Shown here: piece by piece, positions 41,973 through 51,300 of the stretch
Position numbering within the stretch: position 1 is the first letter of the stretch
Layout: every line of letters begins with the position of its first letter
Assembly (NCBI GenBank): GCA_039029315.1
Contig: JBCCGK010000048.1
Location: 17,946 to 81,945 of the forward strand
DNA: 64,000 bases
Direction of reading: 5' to 3'
DNA from: JBCCCJ01 sp039029315
Lineage (GTDB): Bacteria > Bacteroidota > Bacteroidia > J057
Made by a program: the position numbers and the translations under genes
The notes under the pieces: model-generated
The model's database searches: none
Told to the model about the DNA's origin: nothing
What the model saw: only the letters and a program-made list of their open reading frames with translations

Positions 41973-43625
41973 ATGGCACATCAGGTTCTGAAAGTTCATC
42001 CTACAGACGATATCATAGTTGCATTGACTGACCTCCAGTCAGGAAGTGAGGTGGTCTATGAAGGGGAAGGATATCGTTTGGTCGAAGATATCCCTGTCAA
42101 ACACAAATTTGCAAGCAAGGATTTTGGAGAAGGAGATCCTATTCATATGTATGGTGTGTTGGTTGGGACTGCGATGAAACCCATTCCCAGGGGCGGATTG
42201 ATCTCGACCGCCAATGTGCAGCATTCTTCTAGTGAATATGCGTTGGGAGAGCGAAAATTGGACTGGAACAAGCCCGATGTTAGTCGATGGGAAAATGCGC
42301 ACTTCAAGGGCTATCATCGATCAGATGGCAAGGTAGGAACTGCGAATTATTGGTTGGTTATCCCGCTCGTGTTTTGTGAGAACCGGAATGTACGCATCAT
42401 GCAGGAGATTTTGGAGGAAGAATTGGGCTATGCAACCAAAACTTCCTACAACCTGGATGTCAAAACCTTGATGCGCCTCCACCAGCAGGGAGCCTCTGAG
42501 GACCAACTGTTCCAGGCAGATATTCGCAAGACAGCAGAGAATACCCGACAAAATCGATTTTTTTCCAATGTAGATGGCATCAAATTCCTTACCCATGAAG
42601 GAGGGTGTGGAGGAACCCGTCAGGATTCAGATATTCTGGTCCGATTGCTGGCTGGCTATATCTCCCATTCCAATGTTGCAGGAGCTACGGTATTAAGTTT
42701 GGGCTGCCAAATTGCCCAAATTCCTGATTTGCGGGGAGCCATTGAGAGAATTTCCCCGGACTTTGACAAACCCCTCTACATATTCGAACAACAAAGGAGT
42801 CGATCGGAGCCAGATCTGATTGGCGAGGCCATCAAGAAGACATTCATTGGCATGTCCAAAGCCAATGAGATCAAGCGAGAACCCGCCCCACTCAGCAAAT
42901 TGGTGATTGGGCTGGAATGCGGAGGATCTGATGGCTTTAGTGGAATCTCTGCCAATCCATCTTTGGGGCAAGTGTCTGATCTGGTTGTGGCTTTGGGAGG
43001 GTCAACAGTCTTGTCAGAATTTCCTGAATTGTGTGGAGTGGAGCAGGAAATGTCTGATCGATGTGAGACGGAAGAACTGGCTGAGAAATTCATGAACCTG
43101 ATGCGATCCTACGAGCGCGCCGCAGAAGCCTCTGGCTCTGGCTTTGACATGAATCCCTCGCCAGGGAATATCCGGGATGGTTTGATCACAGACGCCATCA
43201 AGTCGGCGGGGGCTGCCAAAAAAGGAGGGACTTCTCCGGTTACCGATGTCCTGGATTATACAGAGCAGGTCAGCAAGCCCGGACTCAATCTGCTGTGCAC
43301 CCCTGGCAATGATGTTGAATCTACCACAGGATTGGCTGGGTCAGGTGCCAACATCATCTTGTTCACCACAGGTCTGGGAACACCAACAGGCAATCCCGTC
43401 TGTCCTGTCATCAAGGTGGCGACCAACAATGCGCTGGCAGACAGGATGTCCGATATCATTGACATCAATACCGGAAGCATCATCTCTGGAGAAGATACCA
43501 TTGAATCCAAAGGAGCTGAGATGCTTGATTTGATCATCCGGGTGGCGAGTGGAGAGCAAATCCCAAGAGCTGTAGCTTTGGGGCAGGATGACTTTATTCC
43601 CTGGAAGCGAGGGGTATCGTTATGA
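41973..43625 (+). CDS. uxaA: Altronate dehydratase (UxaA/GarD family)
   Basis: The 550-residue enzyme joins an N-terminal SAF domain (about 1-85, FGEGDPIHMYGVLVG, MKPIPRGGLIST) to the dehydratase core (about 110-550). The core has HEGGCGGTRQDS, GLECGGSDGFSG and a C-terminal GTPTGNPVCPVIKVATNNAL. The conserved Cys and His residues hold the catalytic metal. It converts D-altronate to 2-keto-3-deoxygluconate in hexuronate breakdown; galactarate or a related sugar acid is possible. No other hexuronate gene is nearby. Confidence 0.92.
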   Translation: MAHQVLKVHPTDDIIVALTDLQSGSEVVYEGEGYRLVEDIPVKHKFASKDFGEGDPIHMYGVLVGTAMKPIPRGGLISTANVQHSSSEYALGERKLDWNKPDVSRWENAHFKGYHRSDGKVGTANYWLVIPLVFCENRNVRIMQEILEEELGYATKTSYNLDVKTLMRLHQQGASEDQLFQADIRKTAENTRQNRFFSNVDGIKFLTHEGGCGGTRQDSDILVRLLAGYISHSNVAGATVLSLGCQIAQIPDLRGAIERISPDFDKPLYIFEQQRSRSEPDLIGEAIKKTFIGMSKANEIKREPAPLSKLVIGLECGGSDGFSGISANPSLGQVSDLVVALGGSTVLSEFPELCGVEQEMSDRCETEELAEKFMNLMRSYERAAEASGSGFDMNPSPGNIRDGLITDAIKSAGAAKKGGTSPVTDVLDYTEQVSKPGLNLLCTPGNDVESTTGLAGSGANIILFTTGLGTPTGNPVCPVIKVATNNALADRMSDIIDINTGSIISGEDTIESKGAEMLDLIIRVASGEQIPRAVALGQDDFIPWKRGVSL

Positions 43626-43642
43626 GATCGTTGTGAAGGAAG

Positions 43643-44461
43643 CTAGATCCCCAATTGATCGAGAACTTCCTGCGCCCAGCGACGGTTGATGCCGTTCGCA
43701 TTCGTATTGGTACTCAGCTCGGTGAAATATTGTTGAATTTGTTGTTGATCTCCTAATGAGAGATAGCACAAGCCCAATTGATAGAGTGAACTTTGGTACA
43801 ACAAATTGGAAGGCTGGGCAGCAAGGGAACTCAGGATGGGGAGCGCCTCTTCTGCTTGATCTGTCGATAATAGGAGTCTGGCACCGTAATAGGTGTGGAG
43901 GGTGAGCTGATAGTTGTTGAGCGAGTCAGTAGATATTTGTTCGAGAAGTGCCAATGCCTGCTGATACTGTTTGGCGTCATAGTTTTCCTCCACCTGATTC
44001 ATTCGTTTATCAAAAGGTGTCGCTTGAGATGGGCTTCGAAGATTCCCGCCTTCATTCAGGTGGGGATAGCGTAGAGAGGCTTCTGCGAATACAGCTTGAG
44101 GCGTGGTGGGGCGATTCAGAAAATAGACAATGCCTATGAGGAGGAGGATGCTGGCTGCGATGGAGATGAACTGGAGGGGGGTGATCGAAATAGGTGGGCG
44201 AGGAGGGGGAGTAGGAAGGACCGGTGGTTGCAAACGATGCAGAGTCATCCAGTGTGCATGTTGTTCAGCCGACTCAAATTGATGTTCGACCTTTTCCAAT
44301 CGAATTCCACTGATCAGATCCTTAAGTTCATGTCCTTCTTTTGTGGCAAGTTTGGTGAGTAATGCCCGTGATTCCTGAAAAGATAACTCTTCATGGGCAT
44401 ATAAGAGAAGCTGCCGCATCTCAAGGGGGATTTGTGATAAATGGTCTTGATGATCTGCCAT
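43643..44461 (-). CDS. Membrane protein with periplasmic TPR domain, partner of the adjacent sigma factor
   Basis: The 272-residue protein has a soluble helical N-terminus (1-75), a Pro-rich linker (PPVLPTPPPRPP), one membrane helix (about 94-115, LQFISIAASILLLIGIVYFL) and a C-terminal TPR region (about 148-265, NYDAKQYQQALALLEQIS, YQLGLCYLSLGDQQQI). It starts 3 nt after the sigma factor stop, so the two are one operon. The layout (cytoplasmic helical part, membrane helix, external domain) is that of an anti-sigma factor, but the usual zinc-binding motif is missing. Anti-sigma or scaffold function is inference. Confidence 0.8.
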   Translation of the reverse strand: MADHQDHLSQIPLEMRQLLLYAHEELSFQESRALLTKLATKEGHELKDLISGIRLEKVEHQFESAEQHAHWMTLHRLQPPVLPTPPPRPPISITPLQFISIAASILLLIGIVYFLNRPTTPQAVFAEASLRYPHLNEGGNLRSPSQATPFDKRMNQVEENYDAKQYQQALALLEQISTDSLNNYQLTLHTYYGARLLLSTDQAEEALPILSSLAAQPSNLLYQSSLYQLGLCYLSLGDQQQIQQYFTELSTNTNANGINRRWAQEVLDQLGI

Positions 44462-44464
44462 GAG

Positions 44465-45157
44465 TTAAGATAAAAATCCAGAGTCATTCAGGAATGTTCT
44501 AATCTCTTTTTTCTGTTCAAGTATTTTTTTTCGAGCAGCAGAGGAATGCGTCTTGATGCTTTGGTAAGATAAGGATAATCTATCGGCTTTTTCTTTATGG
44601 GAATATCCTAACAAACCTGCTGAAAAAACCATTGCCTGATTGGGGGTTAGATCGGCAATCTTGATGATACTTGTGATCATATGTTGTCCATCGTCTGTAA
44701 AAACTGCCTCTCCTGCTTCATTCAAGAAGCTATACCGAATTGCAAACTGCTTTAGCTCCTCCTCAAACTTCCAATCTTTCAGTTGTTGTTTGCCTTGCTC
44801 TGCGTCAGCAGACAATGGTCGTTTGGATTGCGCCTTCAAGTGATTCTTGATGTTGTTGTCCAGAATTCGAGATAAATATGCCAGGACATTTCCCACCTCT
44901 GCATTGAGTGTTCTTTTTGGATTTGCCAGATTCAGAAACACATCCTGAGTAAGATCCTCTGCAGTAATTGCGAGGTCTTTTCTAAGTCTTTTTGTTTTGG
45001 CCTGATAGAAAATCGCCAAATAAAAGCACTTGTAAATCTCCTGAAGTGGCTTGTCCCGATCGCCATTTGCCAGTTTTTGCCAGTTATTCCTGATCTCATC
45101 CTTTGGACAAATTGCCACCAAAAGGATGCCACCAAATAGTAAGACTGTCAAGATCAT
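44465..45157 (-). CDS. ECF-like sigma factor with unusual hydrophobic N-terminus
   Basis: The 230-residue protein has sigma region 2 at about 50-115 (DLTQDVFLNLANPKRTL, VLAYLSRILDNNIKNHLK). Region 4 is near 165-225 (LTPNQAMVFSAGLLGYSHKE, LSLSYQSIKTHSSAARKK). The ATG at 45157 puts a hydrophobic stretch (residues 2-16, ILTVLLFGGILLVAI) before the sigma part. This is atypical, and a downstream TTG or GTG start would remove it. It is co-transcribed with the membrane/TPR gene and divergent from the T9SS cargo gene. Confidence 0.8.
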   Translation of the reverse strand: MILTVLLFGGILLVAICPKDEIRNNWQKLANGDRDKPLQEIYKCFYLAIFYQAKTKRLRKDLAITAEDLTQDVFLNLANPKRTLNAEVGNVLAYLSRILDNNIKNHLKAQSKRPLSADAEQGKQQLKDWKFEEELKQFAIRYSFLNEAGEAVFTDDGQHMITSIIKIADLTPNQAMVFSAGLLGYSHKEKADRLSLSYQSIKTHSSAARKKILEQKKEIRTFLNDSGFLS

Positions 45158-45394
45158 AAAAAGGTAAAGTAAGTAGCAAAGTTGAGGAGTAAATAAGCCC
45201 TGAATCAGAGAATAAATATTTTTCTCTCTTCATCTTGACCTTTTCCAATATTTGATTGTCTCCCTTATTGAAGACAGAATTCTGATCAGAATTTACAGGA
45301 CATTCTCAAGATAATGAGAAGGGAATATGAAATTATGAGATCCCTAATCATTTGATCGTCAATGTTAATGAATATGTACAGCATTGTCAATTAA
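45158..45394. other. Intergenic region between the sigma operon and the short element
   Basis: This AT-rich stretch must hold the sigma operon promoter. A one-mismatch box CAACTTTG lies 19 nt before the ATG at 45157 on the minus strand. No gene or RNA is seen. The 45395-45483 element follows. Confidence 0.35.
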
Positions 45395-45483
45395 GGAATG
45401 GTAAAAAAATAAGTCATGAACTCTGAATGATCCACAACAAAATCTCTGCCTCATAATCTTACCCCTTATTTTTTCACCATTCC
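45395..45483. mobile_element. Candidate 89-bp MITE with GGAATGG terminal repeats and TAA target duplication
   Basis: The ends GGAATGGTAAAAAAATAAG and its near-complement on the right (starting CTTATTTTTT and ending CCATTCC) pair at 18 of 19 positions around a 51-bp centre. TAA flanks both sides (45392-45394 and 45484-45486), as after insertion with a 3-bp duplication. It is non-coding. It lies 31 bp before the ATG of the T9SS cargo gene, so it is within or next to that promoter. A regulatory dyad is the alternative reading. Confidence 0.55.
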
Positions 45484-45514
45484 TAAGTTTTTTTTATCTA
45501 CCAATCATATAACA

Positions 45515-46807
45515 ATGATCCGACAAACCTTTACGCACTGCCTTCTGGTATTGCTCTTTCAAATGAGCCTTGCGCAAAACATCATCTTCCATGAGGATTT
45601 TGAAAACGGGACAGGGCTTTGGTCCGCCAGCAATGGCATATTTGAGGTAGGCATCGCTGGAAGTGGCATTGTTCCTCATTCTGGCAATCAGCTGGCTGCC
45701 ACAATTCTCCAGGGAAATTACCCTACCCAGGCCAATTCGAGATTTACCAGTCCTCCCATTGTTCTGCCTGAACAAGCAGGCATGCAGCAACTCAAGCTCT
45801 CCTTTTGGCACTATTTTGAGCATGGGTTTGTGAGCGAAAGTAAGTTGCAACTCAGCACAAACAATGGCATGAGCTGGATTGATCTTTCTGAGCCATTTGA
45901 TGATTTTAGTGGGGTCTGGACTCGCTATCTGCTCGATATTTCGGCCTATGCTGGTCAGACCATTCAGATTGGCTTTTTCTTTGAATCCAGTATCCATCAA
46001 ACGGAATTGGGATACTATCTGGATGATGTACTGATTGTGCAAGAAGAAGCGATTTTTACCAATCCAGAGAGCTTTGAAGGGCTACACGATTGGAACGTCA
46101 GCAATGGATTGTGGGAAGTTGGTGGAGGTATTTGCTCAAGTCCTTATGATTCGAGTTTGCAATTCTCCACGGTGCATTGTGGAACCTATCCTGTGAAAGC
46201 TGACTCTCGTCTGGAAAGCCCGGTGATTCAGCTGCCCAACGATCCGGGATTGCTGTTGCAAGTCTGGCATAAATTTGATTTTGGATTTGTGGCTGAAGGT
46301 CGGATACAGATTTCCGTAAATGGCGGAACCTGGCAAGATCTAAGCGGTTCTTTTGAAGATAGCTCACCGACCTGGACACAGTATGTTGCGAGCCTGGGGA
46401 GTTATGTTGGTCAGAAGATTCAAATAGGTTTTCGGATGGAAAGCAGTATTCATCAGACAGCTGGCGGATGGGAAGTAGATTGGGTGAAAATTGTCGGTAT
46501 GCCAGTGACGGCTCTGGAGGAAGACATGCTCCCTGTTACAGCATTGTCTATCGCCCCCAATCCAATGGTCGAATCTTGCCGGATCAGCATTGAGCTGGAG
46601 CAAGCAACAAAGTTGGGACTCAGGATCACGGATGGATTGGGGCGGCAAATCTGGGCGATCGAACCCAGGAGCATGATGCCGGGCTTGCACGAGTTCGGTT
46701 GGAATGGCTTCACCTCTGATGGAAAGCGGCTGCCAGATGGAATCTATATCCTCTTGGTAGAGACGCCTCATCGCGCCATATCTGACAAAATTGTCATGAA
46801 GCCTTAG
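45515..46807 (+). CDS. Secreted protein with two beta-sandwich repeats and a T9SS sorting domain
   Basis: The 430-residue protein has a signal peptide (1-20, ending SLAQ). Two homologous domains of about 150 residues follow: the first has IIFHEDFENGTGLWSASNGI, TRYLLDISAYAGQTIQIGFF and ESSIHQTELGYYLDDVLIV. The second has FEGLHDWNVSNGLWEVGGGI, YVASLGSYVGQKIQIGFRME and SSIHQTAGGWEVDWVKIVG. This is the MAM/immune-inhibitor-type sandwich. The last 85 residues (LSIAPNPMVESCRIS, then PDGIYILLVET and DKIVMKP) are a type A C-terminal signal for type IX secretion. It should be exported and anchored on the cell surface or released. Confidence 0.88.
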   Translation: MIRQTFTHCLLVLLFQMSLAQNIIFHEDFENGTGLWSASNGIFEVGIAGSGIVPHSGNQLAATILQGNYPTQANSRFTSPPIVLPEQAGMQQLKLSFWHYFEHGFVSESKLQLSTNNGMSWIDLSEPFDDFSGVWTRYLLDISAYAGQTIQIGFFFESSIHQTELGYYLDDVLIVQEEAIFTNPESFEGLHDWNVSNGLWEVGGGICSSPYDSSLQFSTVHCGTYPVKADSRLESPVIQLPNDPGLLLQVWHKFDFGFVAEGRIQISVNGGTWQDLSGSFEDSSPTWTQYVASLGSYVGQKIQIGFRMESSIHQTAGGWEVDWVKIVGMPVTALEEDMLPVTALSIAPNPMVESCRISIELEQATKLGLRITDGLGRQIWAIEPRSMMPGLHEFGWNGFTSDGKRLPDGIYILLVETPHRAISDKIVMKP

Positions 46808-46830
46808 AGACTGTTTGGGAATCTGTGCTA

Positions 46831-46970
46831 AGAATTTTTATGATGTATTTTTTTCTCAGACAAGGCTCTTTTTTGTTCTCATAGTAGTGCTATGTGAACA
46901 AAAAAAGCCGCCGGATGAGGAAAAAAGACGCATACAAAAAATTAGTGATAGATTTTCAAACAATCTCTTA
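46831..46970. repeat. Dispersed palindromic repeat, copy 1
   Basis: This ~140-bp non-coding element is about 90% identical, by eye, to 63781-63916 in opposite orientation. Its centre is a hairpin: 46864-46884 pairs with 46890-46909 around TAGTG. Its outer ends are also related (AGAGACTGTTTG from 46806, and the complement of CAAACAATCTCT at 46957-46968), so the whole element may span 46806-46970. It sits directly after the stop of the T9SS cargo gene and could act as its terminator. A MITE-like origin is likely. Confidence 0.75.
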
Positions 46971-47085
46971 GCCCAGCTAATCCTCTTTTTTTCTCCCTGA
47001 CATTCATGAATCCAATACGTGTGTGCTTCCCTCCCGAAGTGCCTGCATAAGTCTTGTCTATCTTTTTCACCACCAACTTATCCTT

Positions 47086-47517
47086 ATGAAATATATCCTA
47101 CTCCTCTGGGTACTGTTCTCCTATAGCTGTCAGCTCTGTGCACAAGCGAAGTCGAGCCTTGCCACCGGCAGCTACGCCCATGCCCGGATCTATCCGAAAG
47201 GCAATATGCCCCAACGTGTCTGGCGACTCAGGATCCAGAATGACACGGTTCACTACCTCAATGCAGCCAAACGCCCTGCGCACATGCCGCTGGCTGAGAT
47301 TCGACAAATCAAAGCCTCCACTGCTACCCGCATCCTTCCATTTGCTGGATTAGGCGCATTGACAGGCTTGCTCGCTGGTGCGCAATGGACAATTGACAAT
47401 CCTTTGGTCGATCAACCCTTGCCCGTATTGCTCGGAACTACCCTGGTCGGTACTGGCATTGGTGCTGGTGTCGGCCTCTTCAACAGAAAATGGACCAATA
47501 TCTACCCAATTCGCTAA
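47086..47517 (+). CDS. Small exported protein with glycine-zipper segment
   Basis: The 143-residue protein starts at ATG 47086, which opens a signal peptide (1-20, ending QLCAQA). A short strand-rich domain follows (AHARIYPKGNMPQRVWRLRI). The C-terminal half has two Gly-rich hydrophobic segments (ILPFAGLGALTGLLAGAQW, LLGTTLVGTGIGAGVGLFN), a glycine-zipper pattern. Function unknown. It is upstream of two further secreted-protein genes on the same strand. Confidence 0.7.
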   Translation: MKYILLLWVLFSYSCQLCAQAKSSLATGSYAHARIYPKGNMPQRVWRLRIQNDTVHYLNAAKRPAHMPLAEIRQIKASTATRILPFAGLGALTGLLAGAQWTIDNPLVDQPLPVLLGTTLVGTGIGAGVGLFNRKWTNIYPIR

Positions 47518-47562
47518 GGTCTCTTAGCCATTTGTTTCTCTATCACTTCATATCCCAAACCA

Positions 47563-48165
47563 ATGAATCATTCTATTTTCAAACTGATTATTCTTAGCCT
47601 TTTGATGTTGCTGACCAGCCTTGACAGCAAATCACAGACAGTAGACTGTAGCAAGGCATTCACCAAAAAGATTGCCCAAAATAAACGACTCGAACGTTGG
47701 CGTTCGGACAAGCTTCAAACCAAATTTGTCCTCCTCCACCAGGGAATGCACAGGGCTGTAGGAGCCCAACTGAACTATCGTGATGGGCAGATATACCTGA
47801 CACTGCTCTCGGAATCGAGCAGTACCATAGTTGCGCGTGCTTATGCGCTGACTCCGAGGCAGCAGGTTCATCTGTATTTTGGCGAAGGGCTCGAAATCGA
47901 GATTGAGTTTCCTCAGGAAGGGCTGGATTATAGAAAATTGCAAGCCAAATTCTATCGAAATGATATCCCCCTGACTGAGGAGCAACTCCAAATGCTCTGC
48001 GACTACCAACTCCTCTCCTTCGAGATCGAGAATCCCTTTGACGCAGGGGATACAGACAGCGCGACAAAAACAATTGCTGCCCTCAAGCGAATCAGATTGC
48101 AGGAAAGGGCCCAATGTTTTCGGGAGCGTATCCAAACAGAACCCTCCTTCAGCAAAAAAGAGTAA
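47563..48165 (+). CDS. Exported protein of unknown function
   Basis: The 200-residue protein has a signal peptide (1-24, ending DSKSQ). The mature chain is strand-rich with many basic residues (KKIAQNKRLERWRSDKLQTK, GAQLNYRDGQIYLTLL, GEGLEIEIEFPQEGLDY). It ends in a charged helix with two Cys-containing stretches (MLCDYQ, AQCFRE). No family is recognised. It starts 45 nt after the 47086-47517 gene and is followed by a strong hairpin. Confidence 0.7.
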   Translation: MNHSIFKLIILSLLMLLTSLDSKSQTVDCSKAFTKKIAQNKRLERWRSDKLQTKFVLLHQGMHRAVGAQLNYRDGQIYLTLLSESSSTIVARAYALTPRQQVHLYFGEGLEIEIEFPQEGLDYRKLQAKFYRNDIPLTEEQLQMLCDYQLLSFEIENPFDAGDTDSATKTIAALKRIRLQERAQCFRERIQTEPSFSKKE

Positions 48166-48174
48166 CGAAATGGC

Positions 48175-48204
48175 TGTTGGGGTGGGCTGCTGCCCACCCC
48201 AACA
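48175..48204 (+). terminator. Strong 13-bp hairpin after the 47563-48165 gene
   Basis: TGTTGGGGTGGGC (48175-48187) and GCCCACCCCAACA (48192-48204) pair perfectly around TGCT. It begins 9 nt after the stop codon. No T tract follows, so it may be a factor-assisted terminator or an mRNA 3'-end stabiliser. Confidence 0.6.
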
Positions 48205-48342
48205 ACATGACTGTTCATAAATCCCCAAACATCCTACTCAAAGCCTTTGAGGGAATGGGCAAGCCATCCGACAGTTGGATTTTCTGGGAGCATGACATAC
48301 ATTGACAAGAATTTCACAAAGTCTATCTTGAAAATTTTTGTG

Positions 48343-51300
48343 ATGCGTATAAAAATAGCGATTGTCTGTTGGGGACTGATGTGGCTTGGATGTCAGATGC
48401 TTGTTGGGCAGGTGGATACGTCGGCGGCGCATAGATGTTTTAACAGAGGGTATGCCTTGTTGAAGAACGGACAATTTCAGAATGATAGCACATATTTCTA
48501 TTTAGATCGTGCGAAGGTGCTATTCGCTGAGGCCGGATTTCCATGCCGGGCATTTGAAGTAGAGCTTTTTCATATTTATGGGGACAGAAGTCGAAAGGGA
48601 CATGTGGATTGGAGAAGAGCGAAATCACGCTATCTGCCGCTTATCAAAGAAATAGAAAAGATCCCCTGTTCATCCGACAAATTGCTTGGGGAAGTCTACT
48701 TTAGAATGGGACGGACTTATTTGTTACTAAATAACAGAGATTCATCTGAATATTTTGCTACTCAATCCCTTCCCAAATTGCAAGCTTCCTGGCCAGATGG
48801 GCATTGGAAAATAGCTATTATCTATTCTGATCTTGGTGCGATTTCCTTGAGTCGGGAAAATTTCACAAAGGCATATAAGCTATATCAAGATGCTCTGAAT
48901 CACTACGAAAAACTGGATTCATTGTTCCCCTCATATGTTGCAAGAGTGTTGAATAACCTTGCAAGCGTTACTATTCACCTGGGAATGTTTGAAGAGGCAT
49001 TGGCATTCAGAATGAGGACTCTTTCTCTTTTGATCGATCAACATGGGGAGATAAGCCCTGAAGTTGCTGCATGTTATAATGACATTGGAAATCTTTATGA
49101 TAAAATTCAGCAGTATGAAGAGTCAATGTGTTATTACGAACTTGCATTGACTCTTATGCTTAGGTCCTCGATATCGAATCATTCTGCCCTGGCTTCCATT
49201 TATTTGAATATTGGATCTATTCATGCGCTAGGAGGAAACTTTGAGGTAGCAGAGGAACATTTTCGCAAAAGCCTCAAATCAAATCCATTGAGATTAAGGA
49301 GAGACACACTCAAATATATTACGACCAATATATTTTTGGCAGAAAGTCTTGCGAATTTATTCAGATTTGAGGAATCAATCGGGCTCTTATTAAGTCAAGC
49401 AAATCTTTTGGAAGAGAAAGGAATGGGGACCACCAGGTTGATGGCTGATTGTGAAATCTATCTTGGAAAAATCTACCGAATAGCAGGCCAACACCTTACT
49501 GCTTTACAACACTTTCAACAAGGGTTGGAGCTAAAGCAAATACTTGAAAAAAATCCTCAATCAGTTTTTCCCTTGGCGAATTTCAGTGTAGTGCTGTTTG
49601 GGTTGGGGCAATCCTCTGAAGCGATTGAGACATTGTTACTTGCGGAGAAGCAAATCCTATCTCAATCTCTTCCCAAACCATATCATCTTCAGTCGATTTA
49701 TGATGATTTAGGATCTAATTATCAAATGTTGGGGAATTATCCAGCAAGCTTAACTTACCACACACAGGCGTTGAGGATTATTCAAAAATATTATCCTTCC
49801 AATGAATGGTTAATCTCTGGAATTCTCATGGATATCGGTGGGGCTTTTCAAGAGCTGGGCCAACAGGATTCAGCTTTGTTCTACCTGAATCAAGCACTTA
49901 CATTTATCGACGAATCCAGATCCGAATTTAGGTATATTCAGGCTCATATTTTGAATACAAAAGGGGCGGTTTATATGACATTGCAACAATGGACAATGGC
50001 TCAACAGCATATCCAGAAAGCCTTAAACTTGTATGAAGAAATCTTGCCTACCACTCATCCGAAAATATTAGAGACTGTTCTTCGCTTGACAAAGACCTTC
50101 ATTGCGAAGGAACAATTCCCCCAAGCCATTCGGTATTTGTCTCATGCACAAGAAATAATTGAAAATTTAGAATCCCCAAATCCTAATCACCAGGTTGTTT
50201 TGTATTTGAATTTGGCAGAACTGGAACAAAAAATGGGGAATTTTCGCTCTGCGTTATTGGCCTGCCAAAGTGGCTTGCAGGCCGCTTCTCTCTCATTTTA
50301 TTCTCAAAACATTGCTTCCAATCCATCTGTTGATTCCCTTCTCCTGGTTCCCAGTGTGATTGAACTGTTGAAACGGAAGGGACAAATTCTTGCTGAAGAT
50401 CCACGTTTTTTGTCCGAGGCTTTTCGTACAACGGAGCTAGTCATTCAAATGATCCATCAATTATCTATTGGATTCAACTCGGATTCCCGTCTGCATTTGA
50501 AAAAAATACATACATCTGTTTTTGAAAGTGGATTGAAGATTGGGTTTCAAAGAAAAAGAAGGGCTCCGATTTATGGGGATGAGCTAATATTGTTCCAGCT
50601 CCTCGAACAAAGCAAAGCCGGCCAACTTCGCATGGACCTGCGGGAAAAGGTAGCTCGCCAAAAGTCTGGTATACCTGACAGTCTTACGCTACTGCTCCAT
50701 GAACTCTTGTTCCAGATTCATCAAATGGAAAGTCAATTGGCTGGAGGAAAACAAAGAGATAATTTCAGGGAAAACAGATCTCACCTCTTTGATCTAAAGC
50801 GTCGCCATGATTCACTTATCGCTCACTTTGAGCAAGCTTATCCCTTGTACTATGAGATGAAGTATAATCAAGAACTAGCTTCTCTTTCGACAATACAACA
50901 AAACCTTCAGGATAATCATGCTTTACTTGAATATTTCGTAGGAGATAGCAATCTGTACGGGATATTGATTCGGACAGACACAGTCATGATGAAGCAGCTG
51001 CCGCCTGTTCAGCTAGATTGGATTGATAGCCTACACCAAGCTATCCAGTGGGGGTATCCTAAGATGCATGAATTTATCGACTCTGTGGCTTTTGCCCCCT
51101 ACGCCTATGGCCTGTACAGGGCATTGATTCAACCATTTGCTGACGATCTTCCCGAACGTCTGATCATTGTCCCGGACGGACCCCTGGCCTATATCCCGTT
51201 TGAGATCTTGTTGACCGAGCCGATATCCAAATCCTTTCACAAAAATGAAGGATCATATCCCTATTTGATTCGAAAAAAAAATATCAGTTATGCTTTATCA

